From G965277745 sp965277745 (GTDB taxonomy: Bacteria; Pseudomonadota; Gammaproteobacteria; Cardiobacteriales; Cardiobacteriaceae), in NCBI GenBank assembly GCA_965277745.1, contig OZ255837.1:2170001-2234000 (forward strand): a DNA stretch of 64,000 bases, read 5' to 3'. Under the pieces are notes generated by a model. The model saw nothing but the letters and a program-made list of their open reading frames with translations, was not told the origin of the DNA and searched no databases. Positions 8,876-18,221 of this stretch are shown in pieces. Positions within the stretch are counted from its first letter, which is position 1. Every line of letters begins with the position of its first letter. The translations under genes and the position numbers were made by a program.

Positions 8876-10504
8876 TCAACATGCTTCCATCAGCCGTTTA
8901 TATTCGCGATCATCTTCATAAAGTTTATGAAAGACTTTGTATTTTCCCTCGTAGAAACGCTTGATTTTCCCCGTTTGTGGCACGATGTTCTCACCGACCC
9001 GACTCATCTTCCCCATCGCGGTGGCGATATCAGGGTAAAGCTCCGCCGCGACCGCCCCCAGCATCGCCGAGCCAAGGAGGACGGCCTCGCGCTCTTCGGG
9101 CAGCAATACTTTGCAATTCGTCGCATTGGCGTGTTCCTGGACGAAAAGCGTGTTCTTGGTATCCCCGCCACAGGCGATGATCGTATCGATCGCGTAACCG
9201 GACTGGTTGATGACTTCGATAATATGACGGCTGCCAAGCGCGATAGCCTGGATGGTCGCAAGATATTGTAGTGCCAGGTCATCCACTGTTTTCGTCATCT
9301 TCAACCCGGTGATGCTGCCGGTAAGAGAAGCGTTCGCCCGCGGTGATCGATTGCCGTGGAAATAAGGTAACACGTGGATATCTTTGGTCAAAAAAGCGAT
9401 TTCTTCCGACCCGCCCGCGAGTGCCGACAAGCGTTCGTTCAACAACTGGTAAACGTCGTGTCCCTCGTCACGAGCTTGCCTCTCGGCACGTTCATAGTAT
9501 GGATGAGAAGTGAGGATATGATCGATGAGCGCGCCGGTCGCCGACTGCCCCCCTTCATTGAGCCAGTAACCGGGAATCATCGCGCCGTAGTAAGGCCCCC
9601 AAATGCCCTCGATAAAGCGGGCGGCTTTCGAGACCGCCATATGACAGGAAGAAGTGCCGCCGATCAGTGCCAGGCGGTTGTCGAAATTCACCGACGCCGC
9701 GCTTACCGCCCCCAACATCCCGATACCGCCCGCATGCGCGTCGATCATCGACGTTGCGACCGCGGTGCCGGCGATGAGCCCCAAGTCTTTGGCGGCATGG
9801 TCGCTCAAACCACGCCCGACGGCCGTGCCGATGGGTAAAATGCGATTACCGATGGCCTTCGCGTCGTCGGCGATCAGTTTTTCAAGACCAAGCTGCACGA
9901 AGAAACTTTCGTCCCATTGATTCTCATGCCCCAAATAGGTCCATTTGCAAACCGTAGAACACAGTGAACGGCTGCAACTGTTCGTCGCTTTCCAAGTCAG
10001 GAAGTCCGGTAAATCAAAAAAATAAGCGGCCCGGGACCAGGTATCCGGTTTGTGTTGTTGTAACCACAAGAGCTTGGGTATTTGCATTTCGGGAGAAATC
10101 ATGTTGCCCACATAGGCCAACACCGGATGTCGCGTGGCGTTGATACGGTCGGCTTGTGAAACAGCGCGGTGATCCATCCACATGATGATATTTTGCTCCC
10201 GACGATCCGTCGGGCTGACCGTCAGCGGATCCCCTTTTTTGTCCAATACCACAAGCGAACAGGTGGCGTCGAAACCAATACCCTTGACTTCAACCGGATC
10301 GATATCGGCTTGCAAAACAGCCTCTCTAACGCCAAGGCAAACACTTTGCCAAATGTTTCCAGAAGATTGTTCGATAAAATTCGCTTGCGGCTTGAACTGT
10401 AAAATATCACGTTCGGCGGCCCCCAGTTTATGCCCCAGGGCATCGAAAACACCGGCTCTCGCGCTGCCACTACCTACATCGACACCGATAAAATAGATAC
10501 TCAT
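8876..10504 (-). CDS. FGGY-family carbohydrate (pentulose) kinase
   Basis: ATP-dependent sugar kinase of the ribulokinase-like FGGY branch. It has the N-terminal phosphate motif (FIGVDVGSGSARAGVFD), the pentulose-kinase segment WMDHRA (about residue 115), the GGTSSCHM region and the C-terminal ACGGDTKNTLFVQ adenosine motif. Length is 542 residues, normal for the family. The start at 10504 follows GGAG and lies just after the stop of the permease gene. It sits directly downstream of an ABC sugar importer in the same orientation, so it probably phosphorylates the imported sugar. A ketopentose such as D-ribulose or L-xylulose is the best guess; the exact substrate cannot be read from sequence. 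Confidence 0.85.
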   Translation of the reverse strand: MSIYFIGVDVGSGSARAGVFDALGHKLGAAERDILQFKPQANFIEQSSGNIWQSVCLGVREAVLQADIDPVEVKGIGFDATCSLVVLDKKGDPLTVSPTDRREQNIIMWMDHRAVSQADRINATRHPVLAYVGNMISPEMQIPKLLWLQQHKPDTWSRAAYFFDLPDFLTWKATNSCSRSLCSTVCKWTYLGHENQWDESFFVQLGLEKLIADDAKAIGNRILPIGTAVGRGLSDHAAKDLGLIAGTAVATSMIDAHAGGIGMLGAVSAASVNFDNRLALIGGTSSCHMAVSKAARFIEGIWGPYYGAMIPGYWLNEGGQSATGALIDHILTSHPYYERAERQARDEGHDVYQLLNERLSALAGGSEEIAFLTKDIHVLPYFHGNRSPRANASLTGSITGLKMTKTVDDLALQYLATIQAIALGSRHIIEVINQSGYAIDTIIACGGDTKNTLFVQEHANATNCKVLLPEEREAVLLGSAMLGAVAAELYPDIATAMGKMSRVGENIVPQTGKIKRFYEGKYKVFHKLYEDDREYKRLMEAC

Positions 10505-10505
10505 C

Positions 10506-11474
10506 TCATTCTCCGTCAACTTTCATTCTTTGTAAAAAAAGCAACACAATCAAGATTCCGCCCCAAAGCGCCATGGTGAGATAACTGCTGACTCCGAGCA
10601 AATTAAGACCACTTTCCAACGTCTGTAACACGACCAAGGCCAAAACAAGAGCGATCACACGACCAAATCCGCCGTCTGGATCGATTCCTCCCAATACCGA
10701 CGCGAGAATAGCGGTAAGAAGATAAGATTCGCCATATCCCGCTCTCGCCGAGTTGAATTTTCCCATCATAACAATGGCCGCAATCCAGCATGAAATCGCT
10801 GAAATGATATACACGACCAGCTTGACTTTTGCGGTATTGATCCCCGAAAATCTTGTCGCTTTTTCATTCGATCCGAGCAAATATATGGCTTTTCCCAGCG
10901 TGCTCCGTTCCAACACCGCCCAGAGAAAAATGGAAAAAACAATGAACAGAATCAGCGGTGTGGGAATATCGCATACCAGACCATCGCCGAGTTGCAAGAA
11001 CGCCGTCGGAAATCCCGAGAGAACCCGACCGCCCGAGATCAAAACATTCAGACCATCGAGCAATTTCATCGTCCCCAAGGTCGCGAGAATCGGCGAGACG
11101 CCGACATAGGCAATCAGTGCGCCGTTGAGTAATCCAATGAGAGACGCGGTGAGAAAACCGCTTAACACCGCCAGTACCAAGATCGTCCCGCTGTCCGGTA
11201 AAAGAGTGAGAATGCTGCCCATGACCAGGGCGCAAGCGTTCGCGGTGGCGATGATCGATAGATTGATACCGCCTGTAAGCATACAAACCGCCATGCCCAG
11301 AGAAAGGAATCCGAGTATCGGCATTTGAGAAGTCATCGATTGGAGGTTATCGAGGGAAAAGAATTCCGTGCCATCGACCGTCGCCATGACAAGGAGAGCG
11401 GCAAACAAAATAATCGATAGATAACGAATACTTCTATCGCTCGGCAATTTTATCCAATCGAGACTGATTTTCAT
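10506..11474 (-). CDS. Sugar ABC transporter permease (RbsC-like), second subunit
   Basis: Inner-membrane permease with about eight or nine hydrophobic segments and the family motif LGMAVCMLTGGINLS (about residue 60) plus ASVLGGIDPDGG (about residue 260). The ATG at 11474 overlaps the upstream permease stop (TGATG); the frame runs 31 codons further upstream without support. The two dissimilar permeases encoded side by side imply a heterodimeric channel, as in Lsr- or Rha-type importers, rather than the homodimer of RbsC. 322 residues. Confidence 0.87.
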   Translation of the reverse strand: MKISLDWIKLPSDRSIRYLSIILFAALLVMATVDGTEFFSLDNLQSMTSQMPILGFLSLGMAVCMLTGGINLSIIATANACALVMGSILTLLPDSGTILVLAVLSGFLTASLIGLLNGALIAYVGVSPILATLGTMKLLDGLNVLISGGRVLSGFPTAFLQLGDGLVCDIPTPLILFIVFSIFLWAVLERSTLGKAIYLLGSNEKATRFSGINTAKVKLVVYIISAISCWIAAIVMMGKFNSARAGYGESYLLTAILASVLGGIDPDGGFGRVIALVLALVVLQTLESGLNLLGVSSYLTMALWGGILIVLLFLQRMKVDGE

Positions 11475-12478
11475 CACATTCCCCGTCGGGCCATTCGCAC
11501 CTCTTTGTTCATCGCCGTCATGGCGATACTGAAGATAATGATGGATCCCGTCACGATCGTATGCCAATACGAGGAGACCCCCAGCAAGGTCAGCGCGTTT
11601 TTCACGATAGCGAGAAGAATCACCCCCAGTATCACGCCGAAGAGCGTTCCTTTCCCTCCTGTCATCGTGGTGCCCCCGAGAACCACGGTGGCCAATACCG
11701 TCAATTCATAACCGATCAATTGGTTGGGGGCGACGGACTGGGTGATCTGAGTCTGAACGATCGCCGCGATTCCCGCCGATGCCCCCATGTATGCGTAAAC
11801 GAACAGGCGGACGCCAAGCAAATTGACTCCTATGCGCTCGGCCGCCTCCGCACATCCCCCCAGCGCATAGATTTGACGGCCCAAACGGGTTTTGGACATC
11901 AAAAAAGAAGTGATCGAGATCATTGCAATCAACGATAAAATCGGCAGTGACAATTCATAATCGAAGCCGTCACGGCCTGTGAAAGAAAACAATGTGATTC
12001 CGTTCATAAACCAATCGGGAAAACCATAAAGCCATCGCCCTTTACTGAAATAGATGAGAAAGCCAAAGAAAATATTCTGTGTGGATAGGGTGATAATAAT
12101 CGCGGACACCTTAAGTTTGTCTATCAATATCGCATTGATAAAGCCAAGGGTCACGCCTATCATGACTGCGATCGCGAACGTGATAACAAGGTTACCGCCA
12201 TAAGTTAAAACATAAAGCGCGGAAATATATTGCGCAATCGCCGCGATCCCCGGAAAAGAGATATCGATTCCTCCCGAAATCAACACCACAAAAAGCCCAC
12301 ACGCCATGATCCCCAAAAGGGAAGAAGCGACAGACATATCGAATAGATTGCCGAGGGTGAGAAAGTCTTCCGATACCACGCCCAAAACGAGTAAGATCAG
12401 AACAATGAACAATGCCAAATAAAATTCGTGATACGCCACCAACGAAGAGAGATAAGGGATACGAAACGGTTCACGCAT
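11474..12478 (-). CDS. Sugar ABC transporter permease (RbsC-like), first subunit
   Basis: A 334-residue membrane protein of the same fold as its neighbour, with CGLFVVLISGGIDISFPG (about residue 60) and LGGTTMTGGKGTLFG (about residue 265) as the coupling and pore motifs. Its start overlaps the end of the ATPase gene by 8 bp and its end overlaps the next permease by 1 bp, so the cassette is one translationally coupled unit. Confidence 0.87.
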   Translation of the reverse strand: MREPFRIPYLSSLVAYHEFYLALFIVLILLVLGVVSEDFLTLGNLFDMSVASSLLGIMACGLFVVLISGGIDISFPGIAAIAQYISALYVLTYGGNLVITFAIAVMIGVTLGFINAILIDKLKVSAIIITLSTQNIFFGFLIYFSKGRWLYGFPDWFMNGITLFSFTGRDGFDYELSLPILSLIAMISITSFLMSKTRLGRQIYALGGCAEAAERIGVNLLGVRLFVYAYMGASAGIAAIVQTQITQSVAPNQLIGYELTVLATVVLGGTTMTGGKGTLFGVILGVILLAIVKNALTLLGVSSYWHTIVTGSIIIFSIAMTAMNKEVRMARRGM

Positions 12479-13991
12479 TGACAGCCTCGATAATTTCCTG
12501 TGGCGAAGACTCGACGGGCTTGAACGCTTTTATAAAACGTCCTTCCTGCATGACGATGACACGGTGAGTGTTATAAAACACTTCGGAAATTTCATCGCTC
12601 ACCATGATAATTGCGATCCCTTGCGCGGCGAGCGCTTTGACGATAGTGTAAATAGCGATTTTATTCGCTACATCGACACCGATTGTCGGTGAATCGAGAA
12701 TGAGCACATCGAGTTCGGCAGCAATCCATTTGGCGATGGCGACACGCTGCGCGTTTCCACCCGACAAACTGCTTACCGGCAGGTGAGGATCCGATGCTTG
12801 GATCTGTAAAGACAAGAGGAGTTTCTCTACCACGGCGTCGGCGCTCATATGATCCAGGAAAAAAGAATATTTTTTGAGCTTCGGCAGGACGCAAGCGATC
12901 ATGTTGTCATAAATGCTCTGCGCCATGACCAAACCGATATTCATCCGGTCTTCCGAGAGATAGCCGATCCCCTGTTGGATGGCATCACGGTTGGATTTGA
13001 AATGCGCTTCTCGGCCATTGACAATGATTTTTCCGCTATCGGCTTTTGTCATTCCGAAAAGTGCCAGACAAAGCTCGGTACGGCCCGCGCCCAACAGGCC
13101 GGTGATCGATAAAATTTCTCCGCCTCTGACGGTAAACGAGATATTGTCGAATTGCCCTTGCTTGGTGAGGTTTTTTACTTCCAGTTTTACCTTGCCTTGT
13201 CCATGATAGGCATCGAGTGGCGTGAATAGGGGATGCTCTCCGGTCATCAAATGTGCCAATCGAGGCGTGTCTATCTCGCCGGCCGGATAAGTACCGACAA
13301 CGCGGCCATCCCGTAATACCGTGACGCGGTCGGAAACTTCCATGACTTCATCGAGTTTATGGCTGACAAAGACCACGGTGAGGCCTCTTGCTTTGAGATC
13401 GCTCACAACTTCAAGCAAGTGCCTGACTTCGACTCTTGTCAGGGAGGCAGTCGGCTCGTCCATGATGGTAAGCCTCGCATCCGCCGCCATGGCGCGGCAA
13501 ATCGCCACCAATTGGCATTGCGCGGTGGAAAGTTGTTCGACCCGCTTTTCCAACGGCAAGGCAATTCCGACTTTTTCCATGGCATTGCGGGCGATTTTTT
13601 GCAGTCTTTTTCGCTGAACGAGTCCTTTGCTCCAGGCAATATGGTCATGAATGACAATGTTTTCAGCCACGGTCAAATTAGGAAAAAGCGACAAATCCTG
13701 ATAGATGACCGCAATACCCTGTTCGATTGATTGTTTCGGTCTCAGGCGGGAATAGGTCTTACCCTGCAAAATAATTTCCGCGCCCACTTCAGGCGCACAA
13801 ACACCCGCAATAATTTTCAGTAAGGTGCTTTTCCCACAACCATTTTTTCCTACGAGACAATGCACTTCTCCACGTTGGAAGGCGAGATCGATATTATCCA
13901 GAGCATGAACCGCCGCAAAATACTTGGACACCCGCTTCAGTGTCATGAACGTATCGGAGATAAGGGCTCCCGGCTCATCATGAACGGTCAT
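12471..13991 (-). CDS. Sugar ABC transporter ATPase (tandem domains)
   Basis: A double ATPase of the RbsA/MglA/LsrA class, 506 residues. The first half has Walker A GKNGCGKSTLLK, Walker B LTIMDEPTASL and an H-loop (VSHKLDE). The second has the family-typical degenerate P-loop (GLLGAGRTELCL), signature LSGGNAQRVAIAKW and Walker B LDVLILDSPTIGVD. Here DSP replaces DEP, so the second site probably lacks the catalytic Glu. It is 150 bp downstream of the binding-protein gene, a gap often seen where the binding protein is expressed more strongly. Confidence 0.88.
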   Translation of the reverse strand: MTVHDEPGALISDTFMTLKRVSKYFAAVHALDNIDLAFQRGEVHCLVGKNGCGKSTLLKIIAGVCAPEVGAEIILQGKTYSRLRPKQSIEQGIAVIYQDLSLFPNLTVAENIVIHDHIAWSKGLVQRKRLQKIARNAMEKVGIALPLEKRVEQLSTAQCQLVAICRAMAADARLTIMDEPTASLTRVEVRHLLEVVSDLKARGLTVVFVSHKLDEVMEVSDRVTVLRDGRVVGTYPAGEIDTPRLAHLMTGEHPLFTPLDAYHGQGKVKLEVKNLTKQGQFDNISFTVRGGEILSITGLLGAGRTELCLALFGMTKADSGKIIVNGREAHFKSNRDAIQQGIGYLSEDRMNIGLVMAQSIYDNMIACVLPKLKKYSFFLDHMSADAVVEKLLLSLQIQASDPHLPVSSLSGGNAQRVAIAKWIAAELDVLILDSPTIGVDVANKIAIYTIVKALAAQGIAIIMVSDEISEVFYNTHRVIVMQEGRFIKAFKPVESSPQEIIEAVNA

Positions 13992-14141
13992 TGTCGATCC
14001 GAGTCTTTTTTATGGAAGAAAAACTGTCAATTACATCCGTTTCTTGACTTTTTCTTTCGCAATATCGCCAATCGAAGACAGACGCGAGCGAGCGCTTCTA
14101 CATCATATTTTTCAATCGCGACATTGCATCGTGACCATACT

Positions 14142-15110
14142 TCAAAAACCAAGTTGACCCGCGTTGGATTTGTCGATTTCAAGAATATGGTTGAACTTGA
14201 TCACACGATTCACGCGATCGATTTTCGCCTTGCCCAAGCCTTCGATATTCAGACCTTCGACGATTTCATCACCATCGAGCAACCGTTTCGCCACCGCGAC
14301 CATCGCATAACCGGCGTCAGCCGGATCCCATAGTAACCCTTTGTCGATATCGCCATGCGCCAAATAGGGCGCTGCCTGAGCGGGAATCATGATACCCACC
14401 ACACTGATTCTGTCTTTTGCGCGTTTTTTCCTGATCGCTTGGCCGGCGCCAATCCCGCCCAACGAACCGTACGAAATGATGCCCGTCATATCCGGATGGA
14501 CTTTCATCAGATCATTGGTTGCAGCATAAGCTTGATCTATACTTTCGGCGACAGGCATACGGCTCGTGACTTCATACATATCAGGATAAGTGCGCTTCTG
14601 GTAAGCGATCGCGATATCCGCCCACCTGTTATGCAAAGGTACCGTCAGGGAACCGACATAGAGTACATAACCGCCTTTTTTTCCCATATTATTCGCCAGT
14701 TCATCCATCGTCGCTTGCGCATATGCTTGGTTGTCGATCGCTTCGATATCCCAGTCCGCGCCATGGCTCATGGGGGCCTCATGGGTGAGAACGAGGATTC
14801 CCTTGTCACGCGCTTTCTTGAACACGGGGCCCAAAACAGTGACATCATTGGGTACCACGGTAATGGCATCGACTCCTTTGGCGATCAAATCCTCGATAAT
14901 TTTTACCTGTTGTGCGGGATCGGGTGTGGAGGGGCCAAGCTGACGGGCATTGACAGCGAAATCCTTGGCCGCCCTTGTAACGCCTTTATTCATCTGATTG
15001 AACCAGGGAATCCCCGATAGCTTTACGACATTGACGATGTCATACGCTTTTGCATGAATAGCGATGGTCAACAAAAAAACACAAGCGGTGAATATTTTCA
15101 CAGTTTTCAT
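14142..15110 (-). CDS. Periplasmic sugar-binding protein (LsrB/rhamnose-type)
   Basis: Periplasmic receptor of the adjacent importer, 322 residues. A signal peptide (MKTVKIFTACVFLLTIAIHAKA) precedes a type I binding fold: IPWFNQMNKGV, LGPSTPDPAQQVKIIEDLIAKGVDAITVVPND and LTHEAPMSHG. This pattern resembles autoinducer-2 (LsrB) and rhamnose (RhaS) binding proteins more than RbsB. It starts 60 bp after ulaG on the same strand; the gap includes TATAAT near 15170, so it may have its own promoter as well as read-through from ulaG. Confidence 0.85.
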   Translation of the reverse strand: MKTVKIFTACVFLLTIAIHAKAYDIVNVVKLSGIPWFNQMNKGVTRAAKDFAVNARQLGPSTPDPAQQVKIIEDLIAKGVDAITVVPNDVTVLGPVFKKARDKGILVLTHEAPMSHGADWDIEAIDNQAYAQATMDELANNMGKKGGYVLYVGSLTVPLHNRWADIAIAYQKRTYPDMYEVTSRMPVAESIDQAYAATNDLMKVHPDMTGIISYGSLGGIGAGQAIRKKRAKDRISVVGIMIPAQAAPYLAHGDIDKGLLWDPADAGYAMVAVAKRLLDGDEIVEGLNIEGLGKAKIDRVNRVIKFNHILEIDKSNAGQLGF

Positions 15111-15170
15111 TTCGTATCAGCCTATCTTTAAAAGCAGAAGCGACTAATATACACCGAAGTTCAAACGATA

Positions 15171-16238
15171 TTATAAATAGGCCTTATACGGCAATTCCGG
15201 TTCGTTTTTGAAAATATCGGCAAAACCGCGAAAATGCTGATAATGCATGACGCTTTTGTCGGCAGGATAAGTATACTTACCCCCCACTTGCCAGAAAAAC
15301 GGCGCAAACCCGTATCGCAGGCGATCCTTTCTCATATTCCACAAGACTTCGATTTCCCGTGGATCACTCTGGAAATTCGACCAGATATCGTGATGGAACG
15401 GAATGATCACTTTACAATCGAGCGACTCCGCGGCACGGAGAATATCCGAGGCGGTCATTTTGTCGGTAACGCCGCGAGGATTTTCGCCATAGGAAGCGAG
15501 GACGACATCAATCGCATGTTCATTACCATGTTTCGCGTAGTAGTTGGAATAATGAGAATCACCGGAGTGGTATACCGAGCCGCCCGAAGTTTGGATGAAA
15601 TAGTTCACCGCGCGTTTATCCATTCCATCGAGAATCGCCTTGTCCCGAGAGGACACCCCTTCGGGCAAGGTGACGAGCGCGGTACGGTCGAAAGAGTCGA
15701 GCGCTTTGACCGTCATGTCGCCTATTTCAATCGTCTCTCCCACTTTGGCGACGATACAGCGCTCTTTCGGCACCCCCCAACCACTCCACAGATCCACGCA
15801 TGCCTGGGGGCCGATGAACTTCACATGTTCCGAGCAGTTTTGCAACACCGCGGCAGCGACATTGACGTCGATGTGATCGGCATGATCATGCGTCGCGATG
15901 ACGGCATCGAGCTCTTTTATCGCAAACGGATCCAAAGGGAAAATGGAGGTGCGCAAGTTCGGCTGTAGGGCTTCGACACCGCCCATGCGCATCATTTGAT
16001 GTTGTTTTTTCATCTTCGGATTTTTCTGGGTCTTTTTCCCGGAACCGCACCAAAAGTCGATCAAAATATTGGTGTTTCCTTCACTTTTCAACCAGATACC
16101 GGTACAACCGAGCCACCACATGGCAAATGTTTTCGCTTCAACGCGCGTGTTTTCAATTTCTTCGTTAAGCCAGGTGCCCCATTCCGGGAAAGTGTTCAAT
16201 ATCCAGGATTCACGAGTAATTTCATCTATTTTTTTCAC
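15171..16238 (-). CDS. ulaG: L-ascorbate 6-phosphate lactonase
   Basis: Metallo-beta-lactamase-fold enzyme that opens the lactone of L-ascorbate 6-phosphate to 3-keto-L-gulonate 6-phosphate in the cytoplasm. Metal ligands are in ATHDHADHIDVN (about residue 120) and HSGDSHYSNYYAKHGNEH. The GTG at 16238 is chosen over the ATG at 16292. It follows AAGGA at proper spacing, and the product then starts with 12 residues up to ITRESW, as in known UlaG (355 residues here, about 354 expected). It is divergent from ulaA and lies directly upstream of the sugar ABC cassette on the same strand. Confidence 0.94.
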   Translation of the reverse strand: MKKIDEITRESWILNTFPEWGTWLNEEIENTRVEAKTFAMWWLGCTGIWLKSEGNTNILIDFWCGSGKKTQKNPKMKKQHQMMRMGGVEALQPNLRTSIFPLDPFAIKELDAVIATHDHADHIDVNVAAAVLQNCSEHVKFIGPQACVDLWSGWGVPKERCIVAKVGETIEIGDMTVKALDSFDRTALVTLPEGVSSRDKAILDGMDKRAVNYFIQTSGGSVYHSGDSHYSNYYAKHGNEHAIDVVLASYGENPRGVTDKMTASDILRAAESLDCKVIIPFHHDIWSNFQSDPREIEVLWNMRKDRLRYGFAPFFWQVGGKYTYPADKSVMHYQHFRGFADIFKNEPELPYKAYL

Positions 16239-16271
16239 TTTTTTCCTTAATTGTGCGGTTTCATAATTTCC

Positions 16272-16295
16272 AGCATGGAAGTTTATTTCCATGCT
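16272..16295. promoter_or_regulatory. Perfect 9+6+9 palindrome between ulaG and ulaA (candidate operator)
   Basis: agcatggaa and ttccatgct are perfect 9-bp arms around a 6-base spacer. The site is 34 bp upstream of the ulaG start and 91 bp upstream of ulaA, within the divergent promoter region. The ascorbate regulon is usually controlled by the DeoR-family repressor UlaR binding here, and no ulaR gene is in the window. An operator role is inferred from position and symmetry only. Confidence 0.6.
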
Positions 16296-16320
16296 AAAGT
16301 AAAGTTAATTATAAGTAATG

Positions 16321-16326
16321 TATAAT
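16321..16326 (+). promoter_or_regulatory. Candidate -10 box for ulaA
   Basis: A consensus TATAAT lies 60 bp upstream of the ulaA start in an AT-rich stretch. No good -35 hexamer is found 16-18 bp upstream, which would fit a promoter that depends on an activator such as CRP. The ulaA ribosome site AGGAAA follows near 16375. Confidence 0.4.
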
Positions 16327-16385
16327 AATGCATTTGAAGAAACCTTTTGGTAGACTATATGCTACCTTAACTAGAGGAAATAACT

Positions 16386-18161
16386 ATGCAATTCTTATAT
16401 GATTTCCTATCTTTCTTTTACAGTCAAGTGATGTCCAAAGCGCCGTTGCTGCTCGGACTGGTGGCATGCATCGGCTACTGGCTACTGGGAAAGAACGCCA
16501 CCACGATCATCAGAGGCACGATCAAAACCATCGTCGGGTTCATGTTACTCCAGGTAGGAGCCGGTACCCTGGTCAAAAGTTTCAAACCAGTCATCGACAA
16601 ACTGGCCGAGTTCCATGGGCTGATCGGCTCGGTAATCGATCCCTACACATCGATGCAGGCCACAGTGAACGCGATGGGAGACAATTACGCCTGGGTTGGC
16701 TATGTGGTGATTCTCGCATTGGCGATCAATATCGTTCTCGTTCTTCTGCGCCGCTACACGGGTATTCGTACCATCATGTTGACCGGGCACATCATGTTCC
16801 AGCAAGCGGGGCTGATCGCCGTATTTTTCTACGCGCTGGGCGCCGACATGTGGGAAATCATCTTGTATTCTTCGGTTTTGATGGCGCTTTACTGGGGCAT
16901 TTCCTCCAACATCATGTTCAAAGCGACCGAGGAAGTGACCGGTGGCGCCGGATTTTCGATCGGCCACCAACAGCAAGTCGCTTCCTGGATAGCCGCCAAA
17001 CTCGCGCCTCGGCTGGGGGACAAGGAGAAAAACGTAGATCACTTGAATCTACCCAAATGGCTGCACATCTTTCACGATAACATTGCCGCGACAGCGATCG
17101 TCATGACCGTCTTCTTCGGAATCATCCTCCTTTCTTTCGGGCTCGACAATCTTCAAGCCATGGCTGGCAAAACGCACTGGAGCCTCTACATTCTCGAAAC
17201 GGGCCTCAAATTCGCGGTGGCCATTCAGATTATCGTGGCGGGGGTGAGAATGTTCGTCGCCGAGCTTTCGGAGGCCTTCAAAGGGATCTCGCAGCGATTG
17301 ATTCCGAATGCGGTCCTTGCCATCGATTGCGCGGCCATTTATGCCTTTTCGCCGAACGCGGTGGTATTCGGATTTCTTTGGGGAGCGTTAGGCCAGTTCT
17401 CCGCGGTCCTTGCGATGCTCGCTTTGAACGCGCCGATCATGATCATTCCCGGTTTCATTCCGATGTTCTTCTCCAACGCCACCATCGGTGTGTTTGCCAA
17501 TCACTTCGGCGGTTGGAAAGCGGTGATGAAAATCTGTTTCGTGATGGGCATCATCGAGGTTGTCGGCTCAGCCTGGGCCATTCATATTTTGAGCACCCAT
17601 GATATGACCTTCAATGCCTGGATGGGAATGGCGGATTGGGCGCTTCTCTTCCCCCCCATCATGCAGGGACTTTCCGTCTCGAAGGGCTTTTTCTTCGTGC
17701 TCGTTGGATTGGCACTCGTTTACATGGTCTTTGCCGCACGCAAACTTCGTGCCGAAGAAGCGGTTACGGCCGCCGCGGGTCAAACAGACGACAAAGAAGG
17801 CGAACAGGGACAACAAGCGCAAGAGAGCGTTGCAGAAGTTGCAGAAAATGACGCCACGCCTCCCGTCAAAATTTTAGCGGTATGCGGCAATGGTCAGGGC
17901 TCGTCGATGATCATGAAAATGAAAATCATGGAATATTTGCAGAAAAAAGGCGTTGCCAATGTCACCGATTCGTGCGCGGTATCCGAGTATAAATCCAAGC
18001 TGGCCGCCACCGATATCATCGTATCGTCCAAACACTTGGCAACCGAGATGGAGGTCGGGGAAGGCAAGTTTGTCCTCGGTGTTCAAAACATGATGAACCC
18101 GGAGTCCTTTGGCGATGAGCTACTCAAGATCATCAACGAAAATTTTGTCGCGGTGAAATAA
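16386..18161 (+). CDS. ulaA: L-ascorbate PTS permease, fused EIIC-EIIB (UlaA-UlaB)
   Basis: Takes up L-ascorbate and phosphorylates it to ascorbate 6-phosphate. Residues 1-460 are the multi-spanning EIIC domain of the ascorbate family (YDFLSFFYSQVMSKAPLLLG, then MLTGHIMFQQAGL and FAVAIQIIVAGVRMFVAELSEAFKGIS). A charged Glu/Gln-rich linker (about 461-494) leads to an EIIB domain starting KILAVCGNGQGSSM, with the phosphorylated Cys at residue 500. In E. coli these are two proteins (UlaA, UlaB); here they form one 591-residue chain. It is the first gene of the operon. Confidence 0.93.
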   Translation: MQFLYDFLSFFYSQVMSKAPLLLGLVACIGYWLLGKNATTIIRGTIKTIVGFMLLQVGAGTLVKSFKPVIDKLAEFHGLIGSVIDPYTSMQATVNAMGDNYAWVGYVVILALAINIVLVLLRRYTGIRTIMLTGHIMFQQAGLIAVFFYALGADMWEIILYSSVLMALYWGISSNIMFKATEEVTGGAGFSIGHQQQVASWIAAKLAPRLGDKEKNVDHLNLPKWLHIFHDNIAATAIVMTVFFGIILLSFGLDNLQAMAGKTHWSLYILETGLKFAVAIQIIVAGVRMFVAELSEAFKGISQRLIPNAVLAIDCAAIYAFSPNAVVFGFLWGALGQFSAVLAMLALNAPIMIIPGFIPMFFSNATIGVFANHFGGWKAVMKICFVMGIIEVVGSAWAIHILSTHDMTFNAWMGMADWALLFPPIMQGLSVSKGFFFVLVGLALVYMVFAARKLRAEEAVTAAAGQTDDKEGEQGQQAQESVAEVAENDATPPVKILAVCGNGQGSSMIMKMKIMEYLQKKGVANVTDSCAVSEYKSKLAATDIIVSSKHLATEMEVGEGKFVLGVQNMMNPESFGDELLKIINENFVAVK

Positions 18162-18221
18162 TACCCGCCCCATGAAAACAGCGAATGACGTCAGTCAAAA
18201 CCGCTTTTCAGGAAAGGAAAC

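Noticed and set aside
16300..16335. dif-like XerCD recombination site in the ulaA upstream region (centre tgtata)
   Set aside because: Only the 6-bp centre and a few flanking bases agree; the XerC and XerD arms do not match, and AT-rich promoter sequence explains it.
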